From Streptomyces sp. 1331.2 (GTDB lineage Bacteria > Actinomycetota > Actinomycetes > Streptomycetales > Streptomycetaceae), in assembly GCF_900199205.1 (NCBI RefSeq), contig NZ_OBMJ01000001.1, forward strand, positions 1,550,001-1,614,000: DNA of 64,000 bases, written 5' to 3'. Positions within the stretch are counted from its first letter, which is position 1; every line of letters begins with the position of its first letter. Position numbers and translations under genes: made by a program. The notes beneath the pieces are model-generated. The model was not told where the DNA came from and did no database searches. It saw nothing but the letters and a program-made list of their open reading frames with translations. Positions 35,331 through 43,308 of the stretch are shown here, one piece after another.

Positions 35331-36886
35331 GCACCCGGCTGATCGCCTCCGTGGTCGACGGCGGGCCACTGCCCGAGGACCACCGGCTGCGGACGTACAC
35401 CTCCACCAACCCGGCGCGCCGCGACGAGGTGGTGGCCGAGGTCCGGCTCGCCGACAGCGCGGGGTTCCTCGCGGCCTGCCGGGCCGCCCGGCGGGCGCAG
35501 GGCGCCTGGGCGGACACCCCCGCGCCGGTGCGCGGGCGGGTGATCGCCGCCGCGGGCCGGCTGGTCGAGGCGAACAAGGAGCGGCTGGCCGCGCTGGTCA
35601 CCCGGGAGATCGGCAAGCCGTACCCGGAGGCGCTGGGCGAGGTCCAGGAGATCATCGACACCTGCGACTTCTTCACGGGCGAGGGCCGCCGGCTCTACGG
35701 CCAGACCGTCCCCAGCGAGATGCCCGACAAGCAGCTGTTCACCTTCCGCGAGCCGGTCGGCGTCGTGGCGGTGATCACGGCGGGGAACTTCCCGGTGGCC
35801 GTCCCCTCCTGGTACCTGGTGCCGGCGCTGCTGTGCGGCAACAGCGTGGTGTGGAAGCCGGCCGAGTACGCGGCCGCCTCCGCCCAGGCGCTGTACGAGC
35901 TGTTCGCGCACGCCGGCCTGCCCACCGGGGTGCTCGACATCGTGCACGCGGACGGCGCGCAGACCTTCGCCGGCCTGGAGTCCGCGCTCGCCGAGGGCTG
36001 CGTCGACAAGATCGGCTTCACCGGTTCGACCGAGGTGGGCCGGCGCATCGGCGAGCTCGCCGGCCGCCACCTGCAGACCCCGTGCCTCGAACTCGGCGGC
36101 AAGAACCCGATGGTGGTGACCGCGGACGCCGACCTCGACCTGGCCGTGCACGGCGCGCTGTTCTCCGGCTTCGGCACGGCGGGCCAGCGGTGCACCTCGC
36201 TCGGCACCGTCCTGGTGCACGAGTCCGTGCACGACGCCTTCCTGGCGAAGTTCGTCCGGGCGGTCGAGGAGGCCGTGATCGGCGACCCGACCGGGCCGGT
36301 GCTCTACGGTCCGCTGCTGGCCGAGCACTTCGCCGAGCGCTTCGAGGAGTGCCTGGGCTGGATCGCCCCGCACCACGGGGTGCACGGCTCCACCGCGCAC
36401 GGGCGGATCACCGGTGACCGGCCGCGCGCGGGCTTCGTCGGCGACCCGGAGGCGGGTCTGTACTACCACCCGACCGTGGTGGACGGCGTGCGCCCTGAGG
36501 ACCGGCTCTTCCAGGAGGAGACCTTCGGCCCGCTGGTCGGTGTCGCCTCCTACCGGAGCCTCGACCAGGCGATCGAGCTGGCCAACGCGCCGGGCTACGG
36601 CCTGTCCGCCGCCATCTACACCCGTGACCCGCAGGCGGCCTTCGCCTTCCGGCGCGGCGTGCGAGCGGGCATGATCAGCATCAACAACTCCACCTCCGGG
36701 GCCGAGGCGCACCTGCCCTTCGGCGGCAACGGCCGCTCCGGCAACGGTTCGCGTCAGTCCGGCGTCTGGGTGCTGGACCAGTTCACCCGCTGGCAGTCGA
36801 TGAACTGGGACCACTCGGGCCGGCTGCAGCGCGCCCAGATGGACACCGGCGTGCTCGAACCCGACCTGGGCTACCGGCTGCCGTGA
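35327..36886 (+). CDS. Aldehyde dehydrogenase, probable α-aminoadipate semialdehyde (P6C) dehydrogenase
   Basis: 519 residues from ATG 35327, overlapping the lat stop by four bases, with AAGGAGG about 10 bases upstream. NAD(P)+-dependent aldehyde dehydrogenase: ITAGNFPVAVPSWYLVPALLCGN (nucleotide fold), ELGGKNP with general-base Glu, and GTAGQRCTSLG with nucleophilic Cys. Coupling to lysine aminotransferase indicates oxidation of α-aminoadipate semialdehyde to L-α-aminoadipate, as by Pcd/AmaB. It is unlikely to be a general aldehyde scavenger. Confidence 0.9.
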   Translation: MSTRLIASVVDGGPLPEDHRLRTYTSTNPARRDEVVAEVRLADSAGFLAACRAARRAQGAWADTPAPVRGRVIAAAGRLVEANKERLAALVTREIGKPYPEALGEVQEIIDTCDFFTGEGRRLYGQTVPSEMPDKQLFTFREPVGVVAVITAGNFPVAVPSWYLVPALLCGNSVVWKPAEYAAASAQALYELFAHAGLPTGVLDIVHADGAQTFAGLESALAEGCVDKIGFTGSTEVGRRIGELAGRHLQTPCLELGGKNPMVVTADADLDLAVHGALFSGFGTAGQRCTSLGTVLVHESVHDAFLAKFVRAVEEAVIGDPTGPVLYGPLLAEHFAERFEECLGWIAPHHGVHGSTAHGRITGDRPRAGFVGDPEAGLYYHPTVVDGVRPEDRLFQEETFGPLVGVASYRSLDQAIELANAPGYGLSAAIYTRDPQAAFAFRRGVRAGMISINNSTSGAEAHLPFGGNGRSGNGSRQSGVWVLDQFTRWQSMNWDHSGRLQRAQMDTGVLEPDLGYRLP

Positions 36887-37013
36887 CGAGGGGCGGGGGC
36901 CGGGGCGCACACCGCCCCGGCCCCGGCACCGCAACGGCTCCGGACCACGACGGCCCCGGACCGCAACGCCCCCGAGCCCGAGGGGCCGCGCGCCCGAACG
37001 AGAGGATCAACCG

Positions 37014-37922
37014 GTGACCGAGAACCAGACGGACCGGGCCGCCCGCGCCGCGGTGGCCGTCGCGGCCGAGTACGGCCTCGCCGTCACGCGGCCCGTCGTG
37101 CTGCGCGACGCCAGCAACGTCCTCGTCCGGCTCGACCCGCTGCCCGTCGTCGCCCGGATCGCCGGACTGATGGCCGGCCTGCGCGACGGCACCGGGGAGT
37201 GGCTGGCCCGCGACGTCGCCGTGCTGGCGCACCTGGACGGCCGCGATGCGACGCGCCCCTGCCCGCCCCCGCTGCCGCCCGGGCCGCACCACCGGGACGG
37301 GCTGGTCCTCACCTTCGCGGCCCTGGAGCATCCGGACCCGGCGGCCGCCCTCGACCCCGAGGAGCTGGGCCGCTCCCTGCGCAGGCTGCACGCCAACCTC
37401 CGCGACCTGCCGATCCCGCTGCCGGCGCTCGGCCTGGTCGAGGAGGGGCGCGACTGGCTCCGCGGGCTGACGGCCGAGTGCGGGCTGACGGCCGACGAGC
37501 TCCGGCGGCTGTCCGACCGCTACGACGAGGTCCGCGCGGCCATCGCCGACGCCGCCCCCGAGGCCCAGCCGCTGCACGGCGACGCCCACGCGGCCAATGT
37601 CATGGCGACCCCGCGCGGGCTGGTCTGGACGGACTTCGAGGACGCGGCCTCCGGGCCTCCGCTCTGGGACCTCGCCTGCCTCGCCGCCCGGGCCCGCGCG
37701 CTCGGCACCGGCGAACGCGGCTACGGCGTCGACTGGGCCGACGCCGCCGTCCGCGCCTACGGAGCCGACCCCCGGGATCCGCTGCTGGACCTGCTCGTCA
37801 CGGCCCGCACCCTCGCCGTGGGCGCGTGGGGCCTGGCGGTCTCCGACGCCGCCCCCCGCATGCGGGCCGCGAGCCTCGCCCGGGCCCGATGGATCCTCAC
37901 GGATCCGAGCGGCCGGAAGTAG
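37014..37922 (+). CDS. Aminoglycoside-phosphotransferase-like kinase (APH fold)
   Basis: 302 residues from GTG 37014 (AGAGG upstream). The choline/aminoglycoside kinase fold is shown by the catalytic loop LHGDAHAANVM (about 191-201) and metal-binding DFE in WTDFEDAASGP (about 207-217). An N-terminal lobe precedes it. It follows the dehydrogenase by 128 bp on the same strand. In a cluster it may phosphorylate the product (self-resistance) or a precursor, but many actinomycete APH-fold proteins are unrelated to resistance, so its role is open. Confidence 0.82.
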   Translation: MTENQTDRAARAAVAVAAEYGLAVTRPVVLRDASNVLVRLDPLPVVARIAGLMAGLRDGTGEWLARDVAVLAHLDGRDATRPCPPPLPPGPHHRDGLVLTFAALEHPDPAAALDPEELGRSLRRLHANLRDLPIPLPALGLVEEGRDWLRGLTAECGLTADELRRLSDRYDEVRAAIADAAPEAQPLHGDAHAANVMATPRGLVWTDFEDAASGPPLWDLACLAARARALGTGERGYGVDWADAAVRAYGADPRDPLLDLLVTARTLAVGAWGLAVSDAAPRMRAASLARARWILTDPSGRK

Positions 37923-37980
37923 GCCGACGAAGCTCCGTGCGCGTAGCGACAGCATTCCAGTCGCATTCCAGCACAATGGC

Positions 37981-38016
37981 GAATCGGCGACCGGGAATTC
38001 CCCCGATCGCCGATTC
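37981..38016. terminator. Bidirectional hairpin between the kinase and the TrmB-LuxR gene
   Basis: GAATCGGCGACCGGG (37981-37995) pairs with 38002-38016 with one C-A mismatch, 6-nt loop, between convergent genes ending at 37922 and 38082. Confidence 0.7.
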
Positions 38017-38081
38017 ACCGTTCACCTGACGATCCATCAAGAATGCTTCTATTCAAGCACATTGACGACGATCAGCTGCTC

Positions 38082-39089
38082 TCAGTTCGCCACCAGCCAA
38101 CCGCAGGCCATGGCCCGGGCGCCCGCTTCGAAACGGCTGCGCGCGCCCAACTGCTGCATGATTTCCGCGGTGATCCGACGGCAGGTGCGCACCGAGACGC
38201 CGATCTTGCGGGCCACCACCTCGTCGGTGAAGCCCTCCATCATCAGCTGGACCACCGCCTGGTGCTGCGGCCCCAACTCGGGCTGCCCCGAGTCGTTCCG
38301 GGCCGACGCGCGCCCGGAGACGAACGGCGTGGCCTCGGACCAGACCCGTTCGAACAGGTTGGCCAGGGCCTCCACCACGCCGGCGCCGGTGAGCACCAGG
38401 ACCCCGCTGGTGCCCCGGGTCGGGTCCACCGGGACGAGCGCCACCGTGCGGTCGTAGACGATCATCCGCGGCGGCAGGCAGGCGACGGTGCGCACCTCGC
38501 CGCCGTGCTCGTCGAGCCAGCGCGCGTACGAGACGGTGGCGGGGTCGTTGCGGACGCTGTCGAGGTAGACGTACCGGACCCGGACGCCGCGCTCCAGCGC
38601 CAGCCGGTCCAGCGGGCGGGCGGCGTCGAGCTGCTCGGGCTTCTGTGCGCCGCCCGGTGCGAAGACGGCGATCTCGCTCTCGCAGCTCATCGCCTGCTCC
38701 TCGATGTGCGCGAGGATCTGGTCGGCGCCCATCACCCTGACCGCGCCGCCGTCCACGTCGGGCGCGCTGCGGGTCGCGTCGTCGATCAGCCGGGTCACCG
38801 CGAGCCGCGAGGCGACCAACTGCTTCTGCAGTTCCAGCAGTTCGTTCTCCTGCTGGAGCAGCAGCTGGCGCAGGCCGACCTCCGGCTTGACCATGCGCAG
38901 CTCACCGGACTGTTCCACGGAGGGGCGTACCAGCGACCGCCGCGCCAGGTCGTCCAGGGCCGCGACGACCCGGTCGACCGGCCAGCCCAGGCGTTCGGAG
39001 ATCTGCTGCTTCCGGACCCCCGGTTCCGCCAGCATCTCCCGGTAGACGAGCTCCTCGTCCTCCTTCAGACCGAACAGGCTGAATTCCAT
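38082..39089 (-). CDS. TrmB-type winged-helix / LuxR-type HTH regulator
   Basis: 335 residues from ATG 39089 (G-rich ribosome site just upstream; the frame stays open to 39275 without a better start). Residues 1-70 form a TrmB-like winged helix (LKEDEELVYREML; RKQQISERLGWPVDRVVAAL); 75-115 are a Leu/Gln-rich coiled coil; a middle α/β domain follows; the C-terminus (about 270-330) is a LuxR HTH (MMEGFTDEVVARKIGVSVRTCRRI). No receiver domain, so it is not a two-component regulator. It diverges from the small secreted peptide gene at 39327, which is its most obvious target or signal source. Confidence 0.87.
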   Translation of the reverse strand: MEFSLFGLKEDEELVYREMLAEPGVRKQQISERLGWPVDRVVAALDDLARRSLVRPSVEQSGELRMVKPEVGLRQLLLQQENELLELQKQLVASRLAVTRLIDDATRSAPDVDGGAVRVMGADQILAHIEEQAMSCESEIAVFAPGGAQKPEQLDAARPLDRLALERGVRVRYVYLDSVRNDPATVSYARWLDEHGGEVRTVACLPPRMIVYDRTVALVPVDPTRGTSGVLVLTGAGVVEALANLFERVWSEATPFVSGRASARNDSGQPELGPQHQAVVQLMMEGFTDEVVARKIGVSVRTCRRITAEIMQQLGARSRFEAGARAMACGWLVAN

Positions 39090-39326
39090 CTCGTGCCCCC
39101 GTTCAGGCGTACGTTCCGCCTCCACAATCGCGGCCACCGTAACAGAACGCAGTGAAACCGCAACAAGCCCTGTCCTGATGCTGCAAACGCAACACGCTGT
39201 CAGCTCCGGGGGCAGACAGCGGGCCGGTGACCGGGCAAAGCTGGGATCCGAACGGGGGAACAGCGCCGACGGCATTCATCACCATTTCCCGAATTTCCCG
39301 TTCTGAGAACACCACGGAGGAATAGC
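39090..39326. promoter_or_regulatory. Divergent promoter region, regulator versus secreted peptide
   Basis: 237 bp between starts at 39089 (-) and 39327 (+). GCAACA occurs at 39160 and 39189 with a related GCAAAC at 39183; these direct repeats are candidate regulator half-sites. A strong ribosome site (GGAGG, 39316-39320) precedes the peptide gene. The region is more AT-rich than its neighbours. No unambiguous -35/-10 pair was found. Confidence 0.4.
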
Positions 39327-39542
39327 ATGTCCCGTATTTCCGCTTCCGCCCGTTCCCTCGGCGGCTGGGCCCTCGCGCTGACCGTCGGCGCCGTGATCGT
39401 CGTCTCCGCCGGCTCGGCCGTTCCCGAGCAGTCCCCGGCGCCCGCCGCCTCCACCGCCCAGGCCTCCGGCGCCCAGGTTTCCGGCATCGGCATCGCCACC
39501 GAGGCCGTCGTGATGGCCCCGAACAACACCTGGGGCGACTGA
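39327..39542 (+). CDS. Small secreted peptide (71 aa), candidate signal or precursor peptide
   Basis: 71 residues from ATG 39327 with GGAGG 6 bases upstream. A basic start, a hydrophobic segment (about residues 12-29, GGWALALTVGAVIVVSAG) and an AxA-like exit fit a Sec signal peptide. The mature part is about 40 residues, Ala/Ser/Pro/Gln-rich, ending in APNNTWGD, where aromatic Trp near the end stands out. No Cys, so no lanthionine or disulfide chemistry. It diverges from a TrmB-LuxR regulator and precedes an ATP-grasp ligase and exporter. It could be an autoinducing signal, a ribosomal precursor, or an exported accessory protein. I do not recognise a named family. Confidence 0.7.
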   Translation: MSRISASARSLGGWALALTVGAVIVVSAGSAVPEQSPAPAASTAQASGAQVSGIGIATEAVVMAPNNTWGD

Positions 39543-39570
39543 GCGACGGCCGGACCACCGCGAGCTCGTC

Positions 39571-39879
39571 GTGTACTTGGTGCACGTCCGGTTCACCGCG
39601 CGGGGATCGACCTTCGACCCGCGGGAACTGGACCTCCGCATCCGAGAGCGTTCGACGGTCGAGGACTCCCTCGAACACGTCTACGTGCAAGCGCGTGGGC
39701 GCACCGCCGTCGTCGTCCTGTTCATCGCCAGAGACCGGGTCGAGGCCGCCGAGTCCGCCGCGACCGGCCTGGCCTCCCGCTGCGCGGCGGACTACCCGCC
39801 GCAGGCCGGTGTGACCGTCTCCCCCGGCCGGGCCTCCCTCGCCCCCGACATCGCCGACACCGTCCTACTCGACGACTGA
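39571..39879 (+). CDS. Hypothetical small protein (102 aa)
   Basis: 102 residues from GTG 39571, 28 bp after the peptide gene; ribosome site weak. Predicted αβ protein (YLVHVRFTARG; TAVVVLFIARDRVEAAESAA), without signal peptide, membrane segment or Cys pair. Codon bias supports a real gene. It lies between the secreted peptide and the ATP-grasp ligase on the same strand, so it is probably part of the same operon. No family recognised. Confidence 0.6.
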   Translation: MYLVHVRFTARGSTFDPRELDLRIRERSTVEDSLEHVYVQARGRTAVVVLFIARDRVEAAESAATGLASRCAADYPPQAGVTVSPGRASLAPDIADTVLLDD

Positions 39880-39985
39880 CCGGCCGGAGTCCCCGGGCCC
39901 GGCCCACCCACCCCCACCCGACGCCCCGTCCGCCCCGACGACCCCGGGCACACCGCACCGCGGAAGAGCTTCAAGGAGCGCACAG

Positions 39986-41230
39986 TTGGAACAGTCATCT
40001 GCCGAGGTCCTGCTCCTGGGCTGGTACGAGCCGGCCCTGACGGCGCTCACCGAGCTCGGGGCCCACGTGGTGAACGTCCTCGACCCCCGGGACCTGCACA
40101 AGGCGCGGGCGCTGGAGCCCAGTGACGCCGTCCGGTTCCTCACCGTGCCGGACACCCGCAGTTCCGAGGAGGTGGTCTCCGGTCTCGCCCGGCACGGGCT
40201 CACCCTGTCGGCGTTCTCGCACGTCTGCTCGATGCGCGAACTCTCCGTGGTGACGGCCGCCGTGCTGGCCGCGGTCGGCGGCTGCGCGAGCCTGGACGTG
40301 CCGACCGCGATCGCCGTACGGGACAAGTTCGTCCAGAAGCAGCTGGTGCGCGCCGCCGGGGTGCCGGTCACGGCGTGCCGGGTGGTCGACCTGCTCACCG
40401 ACCTGACGGTGGACGGCTGGGACCGCCCGGTGGTCGTCAAGCCGCTGGCCGGCGGCGGCTCCCGGGACACCCACGTGCTGGCCGACCCGCAGTCGCTGGC
40501 CCGCCTGCTGGCGGAGGCCCCCGAACCGCCGCGCGGCCCCTGGCTCGTGGAGGACTTCGTGGCGGGCACCGAGCTCCACGTCGACGGGGTGGTCCGGGCC
40601 GGCCGGGTGCAGTGGTTCGCGGTCTCCCGGTACCTGACCAACGTCATCGACATCAAGGCCGGGGTGCCGGTGGGCTCCGTCGTGCTGGAGCCGGCCGGGC
40701 ATCCCGGGCTGTACGCGGCCACCGAGGCGCTGCTCCAGGAGTCGCTGGACGCCCTCGGGCACCGCGAGGGGATCTTCCACCTGGAGATGTTCGAGCGGGA
40801 CGGCGCGTTGACGTTCAGCGAGTGCGCCGGCCGGGTGGGCGGCGCCATGATCCGGGAGTCGATCCGGTACCGCTTCGGGGTGGACCTGCCGGGCGAGTGG
40901 GCCCGCGCGGCCCTCGGCCTGCCGATGGCTCCGGTGCCCGCGGACCGTCCGGAGGTCTGCGGCTGGATGCAGTTCTCCGCTCCGGCCGGCCGCGTGGTCG
41001 AGGTGCCCGACGTGGCGGCGGTCCTCGCGCAGCCGGGCTGCGTCGAGGCGATCGTGAGCCTCACCAAGGGCGCCACCGTGCCGGACATCAGCGCGGCCTC
41101 GAACCTCAAGGCGGGCTCGGCGCTCGTGGTCGGGGACACCGAGGAGCAGGTGCAGGCCCGGATGCTGGCCCTGAGCGACTGGTTCGCCCGGTCGGTGACG
41201 ACCGAGGCCGAGCCGTGTCGGCCGTCGTGA
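39986..41230 (+). CDS. ATP-grasp ligase (carboxylate-amine ligase type)
   Basis: 414 residues from TTG 39986, preceded by AAGGAG at 7 bases. An N-terminal pre-ATP-grasp domain precedes an ATP-grasp core: RDKFVQKQLVRAAGVPV, RPVVVKPLAGGGSRDTHVL (Lys plus Gly loop for ATP), WLVEDFVAGTELHVDG, and IFHLEMFERDGALTFSECAGRVGGAMI for metal binding; the usual Asn before the Arg-Gly-Gly part is Ala. The layout resembles carnosine-synthase/dipeptide-ligase-type enzymes. It likely joins an amino acid or peptide carboxylate to an amine. The downstream MFS gene overlaps it, suggesting that the product is exported. Confidence 0.85.
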   Translation: MEQSSAEVLLLGWYEPALTALTELGAHVVNVLDPRDLHKARALEPSDAVRFLTVPDTRSSEEVVSGLARHGLTLSAFSHVCSMRELSVVTAAVLAAVGGCASLDVPTAIAVRDKFVQKQLVRAAGVPVTACRVVDLLTDLTVDGWDRPVVVKPLAGGGSRDTHVLADPQSLARLLAEAPEPPRGPWLVEDFVAGTELHVDGVVRAGRVQWFAVSRYLTNVIDIKAGVPVGSVVLEPAGHPGLYAATEALLQESLDALGHREGIFHLEMFERDGALTFSECAGRVGGAMIRESIRYRFGVDLPGEWARAALGLPMAPVPADRPEVCGWMQFSAPAGRVVEVPDVAAVLAQPGCVEAIVSLTKGATVPDISAASNLKAGSALVVGDTEEQVQARMLALSDWFARSVTTEAEPCRPS

Positions 41231-42504
41231 CCACCGCCGTGCGCCGGGCGCTGTCCGGGTTCTCGATGCTGCCGGACCGCGGCCCGGGCCGGACGCTGTT
41301 CTGGGCGACGGTGGTCAACACCGTCGGCACCGGCATGTATCTGACCAGCAGCGCGCTGTTCTTCGTCCGGGTCGTCGGGATGTCGCAGACCCAGGTCGGT
41401 CTGGGCCTGACCGTCTCCGGGCTGATCGGCCTGCTGGCCGGCGTGCCGGTCGGCCGGCTCGCGGACCGCAGCGGCCCGCGCCGGGTGTACCTGGTGATGC
41501 TGGGCGCGGAGGCACTGGCGATGGCGGCCCTGGTCCTCGCCCGCTCCTTCACCACCTTCGTCCTGCTCTGCTCCTGCATCTCGCTGGCGGCGACGGCCAG
41601 TGCGGCCGCGCGCGGCCCGCTGGTCCGGGCGGTCGGCGGTGAACGGCCGACGCACCTGCGTTCCTGCCTGCGTTCGGGCAGCAACCTCGGCGTCGCGCTG
41701 GGCGGGCCGCTGGCGGCGCTGGCCATCGGCTCCGGCACCCGGACCGGCTACGAGCTGCTGATCCTCGGCAACGCCGTCACCTTCGCCGTCTGCGCGGCGA
41801 TGGTCAGCCGCCTGCCGCACGTGCCGCCCGTCCCGCCCGGTGGCGCGGACGGGCAGCGGCGGGCGGGCGTGAGCCGGCCGTACCTGTGCCTGGTCGGGCT
41901 CAACGCGGTGATGATGCAGCAGTTCCCGGTCCTGCCGCTGGTGCTGCCGCTGTGGATCTTCCTGCACACCCGCGCCCCGCACGCGATCGTGGGGGTGATC
42001 GTGCCGCTCAGCACGGTCCTGGTGGTGCTGCTCCAGGTGCGGATGTCCCGGGGGATCGACTCCCCCGCGGCCGCGGCCCGGTTCATGGCGCGCTCCGGCT
42101 TCGCGGTGCTGGCCGGTTTCGCGCTGATGGGCGCCATGGCGGCCCTGCCCGGGTGGCTGGCCTCGGCGGTCCTGGTGCTCGCCATGGTGGTCTACACCTT
42201 CGGTGAGATCTGGTACTCCGCGGCGAGCTTCGAGCTGAGCTTCGCGCTGGCCCCGGCCGAGTCGCAGGGGCGCTACCAGGGCGTCTTCTCGATGGGATCG
42301 GGGATCGGGCGGGTGGTCTCGCAGTCCCTGGCGACGCTGCTCTGCCTCGGCCTCGGTTTCGCCGGGTGGATCCTGCTCGGCGTGCTGATCCTCGCCGCGG
42401 GCCTCTCGGCGGTGCCGACCACGCGCTGGGCGCTGCGGACCGGCCCGGGCGACGAGCCCGCGCCGCTCCCGGGGGCGCAGCAGGTGCCGGCCGGCGCCCG
42501 CTGA
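41215..42504 (+). CDS. MFS exporter
   Basis: About 429 residues with roughly 12 transmembrane helices and the MFS signature between helices 2 and 3 (GRLADRSGPRRVY). The GTG at 41215 has GAGG 7 bases upstream and overlaps the ligase end by 16 bases; GTG 41227 (GTGA overlap) is an alternative start. Coupled translation with the ATP-grasp gene supports a role in exporting that enzyme's product, perhaps a dipeptide-like compound. Confidence 0.87.
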   Translation: MSAVVTTAVRRALSGFSMLPDRGPGRTLFWATVVNTVGTGMYLTSSALFFVRVVGMSQTQVGLGLTVSGLIGLLAGVPVGRLADRSGPRRVYLVMLGAEALAMAALVLARSFTTFVLLCSCISLAATASAAARGPLVRAVGGERPTHLRSCLRSGSNLGVALGGPLAALAIGSGTRTGYELLILGNAVTFAVCAAMVSRLPHVPPVPPGGADGQRRAGVSRPYLCLVGLNAVMMQQFPVLPLVLPLWIFLHTRAPHAIVGVIVPLSTVLVVLLQVRMSRGIDSPAAAARFMARSGFAVLAGFALMGAMAALPGWLASAVLVLAMVVYTFGEIWYSAASFELSFALAPAESQGRYQGVFSMGSGIGRVVSQSLATLLCLGLGFAGWILLGVLILAAGLSAVPTTRWALRTGPGDEPAPLPGAQQVPAGAR

Positions 42505-42549
42505 GCCGCCGTACCACTGGACTGCGAAACCGCTGAACCACCTCCGAAC

Positions 42550-42592
42550 GAGCGCCGCGGGTCTGCCGCCCCCCTGCAGACCCGCGGCGCTC
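42550..42592. terminator. Bidirectional hairpin between MFS and HAD genes
   Basis: GAGCGCCGCGGGTCTGC (42550-42566) pairs perfectly with 42576-42592: 17-bp stem, 9-nt loop. It separates the peptide/ligase operon from the next, oppositely oriented operon and is a natural boundary between regions 3 and 4. Confidence 0.8.
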
Positions 42593-42606
42593 GGTGCCCG
42601 GTCCGG

Positions 42607-43308
42607 TCACACGCCGACCCACACCCCGAGGCGGTTCGCCCGCGGCAGCAGCGCCAGCAGTTCGGGCGAGCCGCCCACGATCGTGGGGTGGCCGACCTCC
42701 TGGAGCATCGGCAGGTCGGAGACGTGGTCGCCGTAGGCGTGGCAGTCGCCCGGGTCGATGGCGGGACGGTCGGCGAGCAGGGCGCGGACGGCCTGGCGCT
42801 TGCCCTCGCCGATCATCGGCGGTCCGACGAGCTCGCCGGTCAGCACCCCGCGCTCGACCGCGGGCTCGGCGGCCAGCACGTGGGTCGCGCCGAGTTCCTC
42901 GGCGAGCGGGTGCAGCAGCGCCGCGAACGAGCCGGAGACCAGGGCCAGTTCGGCCGAGGCCGCGCGGTGGCGGTGCAGCGCGGCGACCGTCTCGCCGATG
43001 AAGAAGCCGTGCTTCTCGCGGCGCCGCAGGTACCAGTCGTGCGCGGAGTCCTGGACGTCCGCGAGGCGTTCCCCGCGCCAGGCCGCGTAGTAGCGGCGGT
43101 TGGCCTCCTCCCGTGGGCGGCCGGCCGCGACGGTGGCGTCCAGGTCGGCGCGGACGGCGGCCGCGTGGCGCCGGCCCTCCGGTCCGTGGCGTTCCGCGAA
43201 GTAGTGGTCGAGGAATTCCAGCGGGCTCCGGCAGCGGATCACCGTCTCGTCCACGTCGGCGAAGACCAGGTAGCCGGCGCCGTCCGGCCCGCGGCGGGGC
43301 GGCGTCAT
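42607..43308 (-). CDS. HAD-IB family phosphatase (SerB-like)
   Basis: 233 residues from ATG 43308. HAD motif I is FADVDETVI (nucleophile Asp), motif II LVSGSF, the Lys of motif III is in GEGKRQAV, and motif IV is YGDHVSDLPML. This is the phosphoserine-phosphatase-like IB branch, with a helical cap. Its start overlaps the stop of the upstream flavoenzyme gene (ATGA). It may dephosphorylate a pathway intermediate; the GriI-type aldolase makes a phosphorylated C7 compound, but no direct evidence links them. Confidence 0.87.
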   Translation of the reverse strand: MTPPRRGPDGAGYLVFADVDETVIRCRSPLEFLDHYFAERHGPEGRRHAAAVRADLDATVAAGRPREEANRRYYAAWRGERLADVQDSAHDWYLRRREKHGFFIGETVAALHRHRAASAELALVSGSFAALLHPLAEELGATHVLAAEPAVERGVLTGELVGPPMIGEGKRQAVRALLADRPAIDPGDCHAYGDHVSDLPMLQEVGHPTIVGGSPELLALLPRANRLGVWVGV

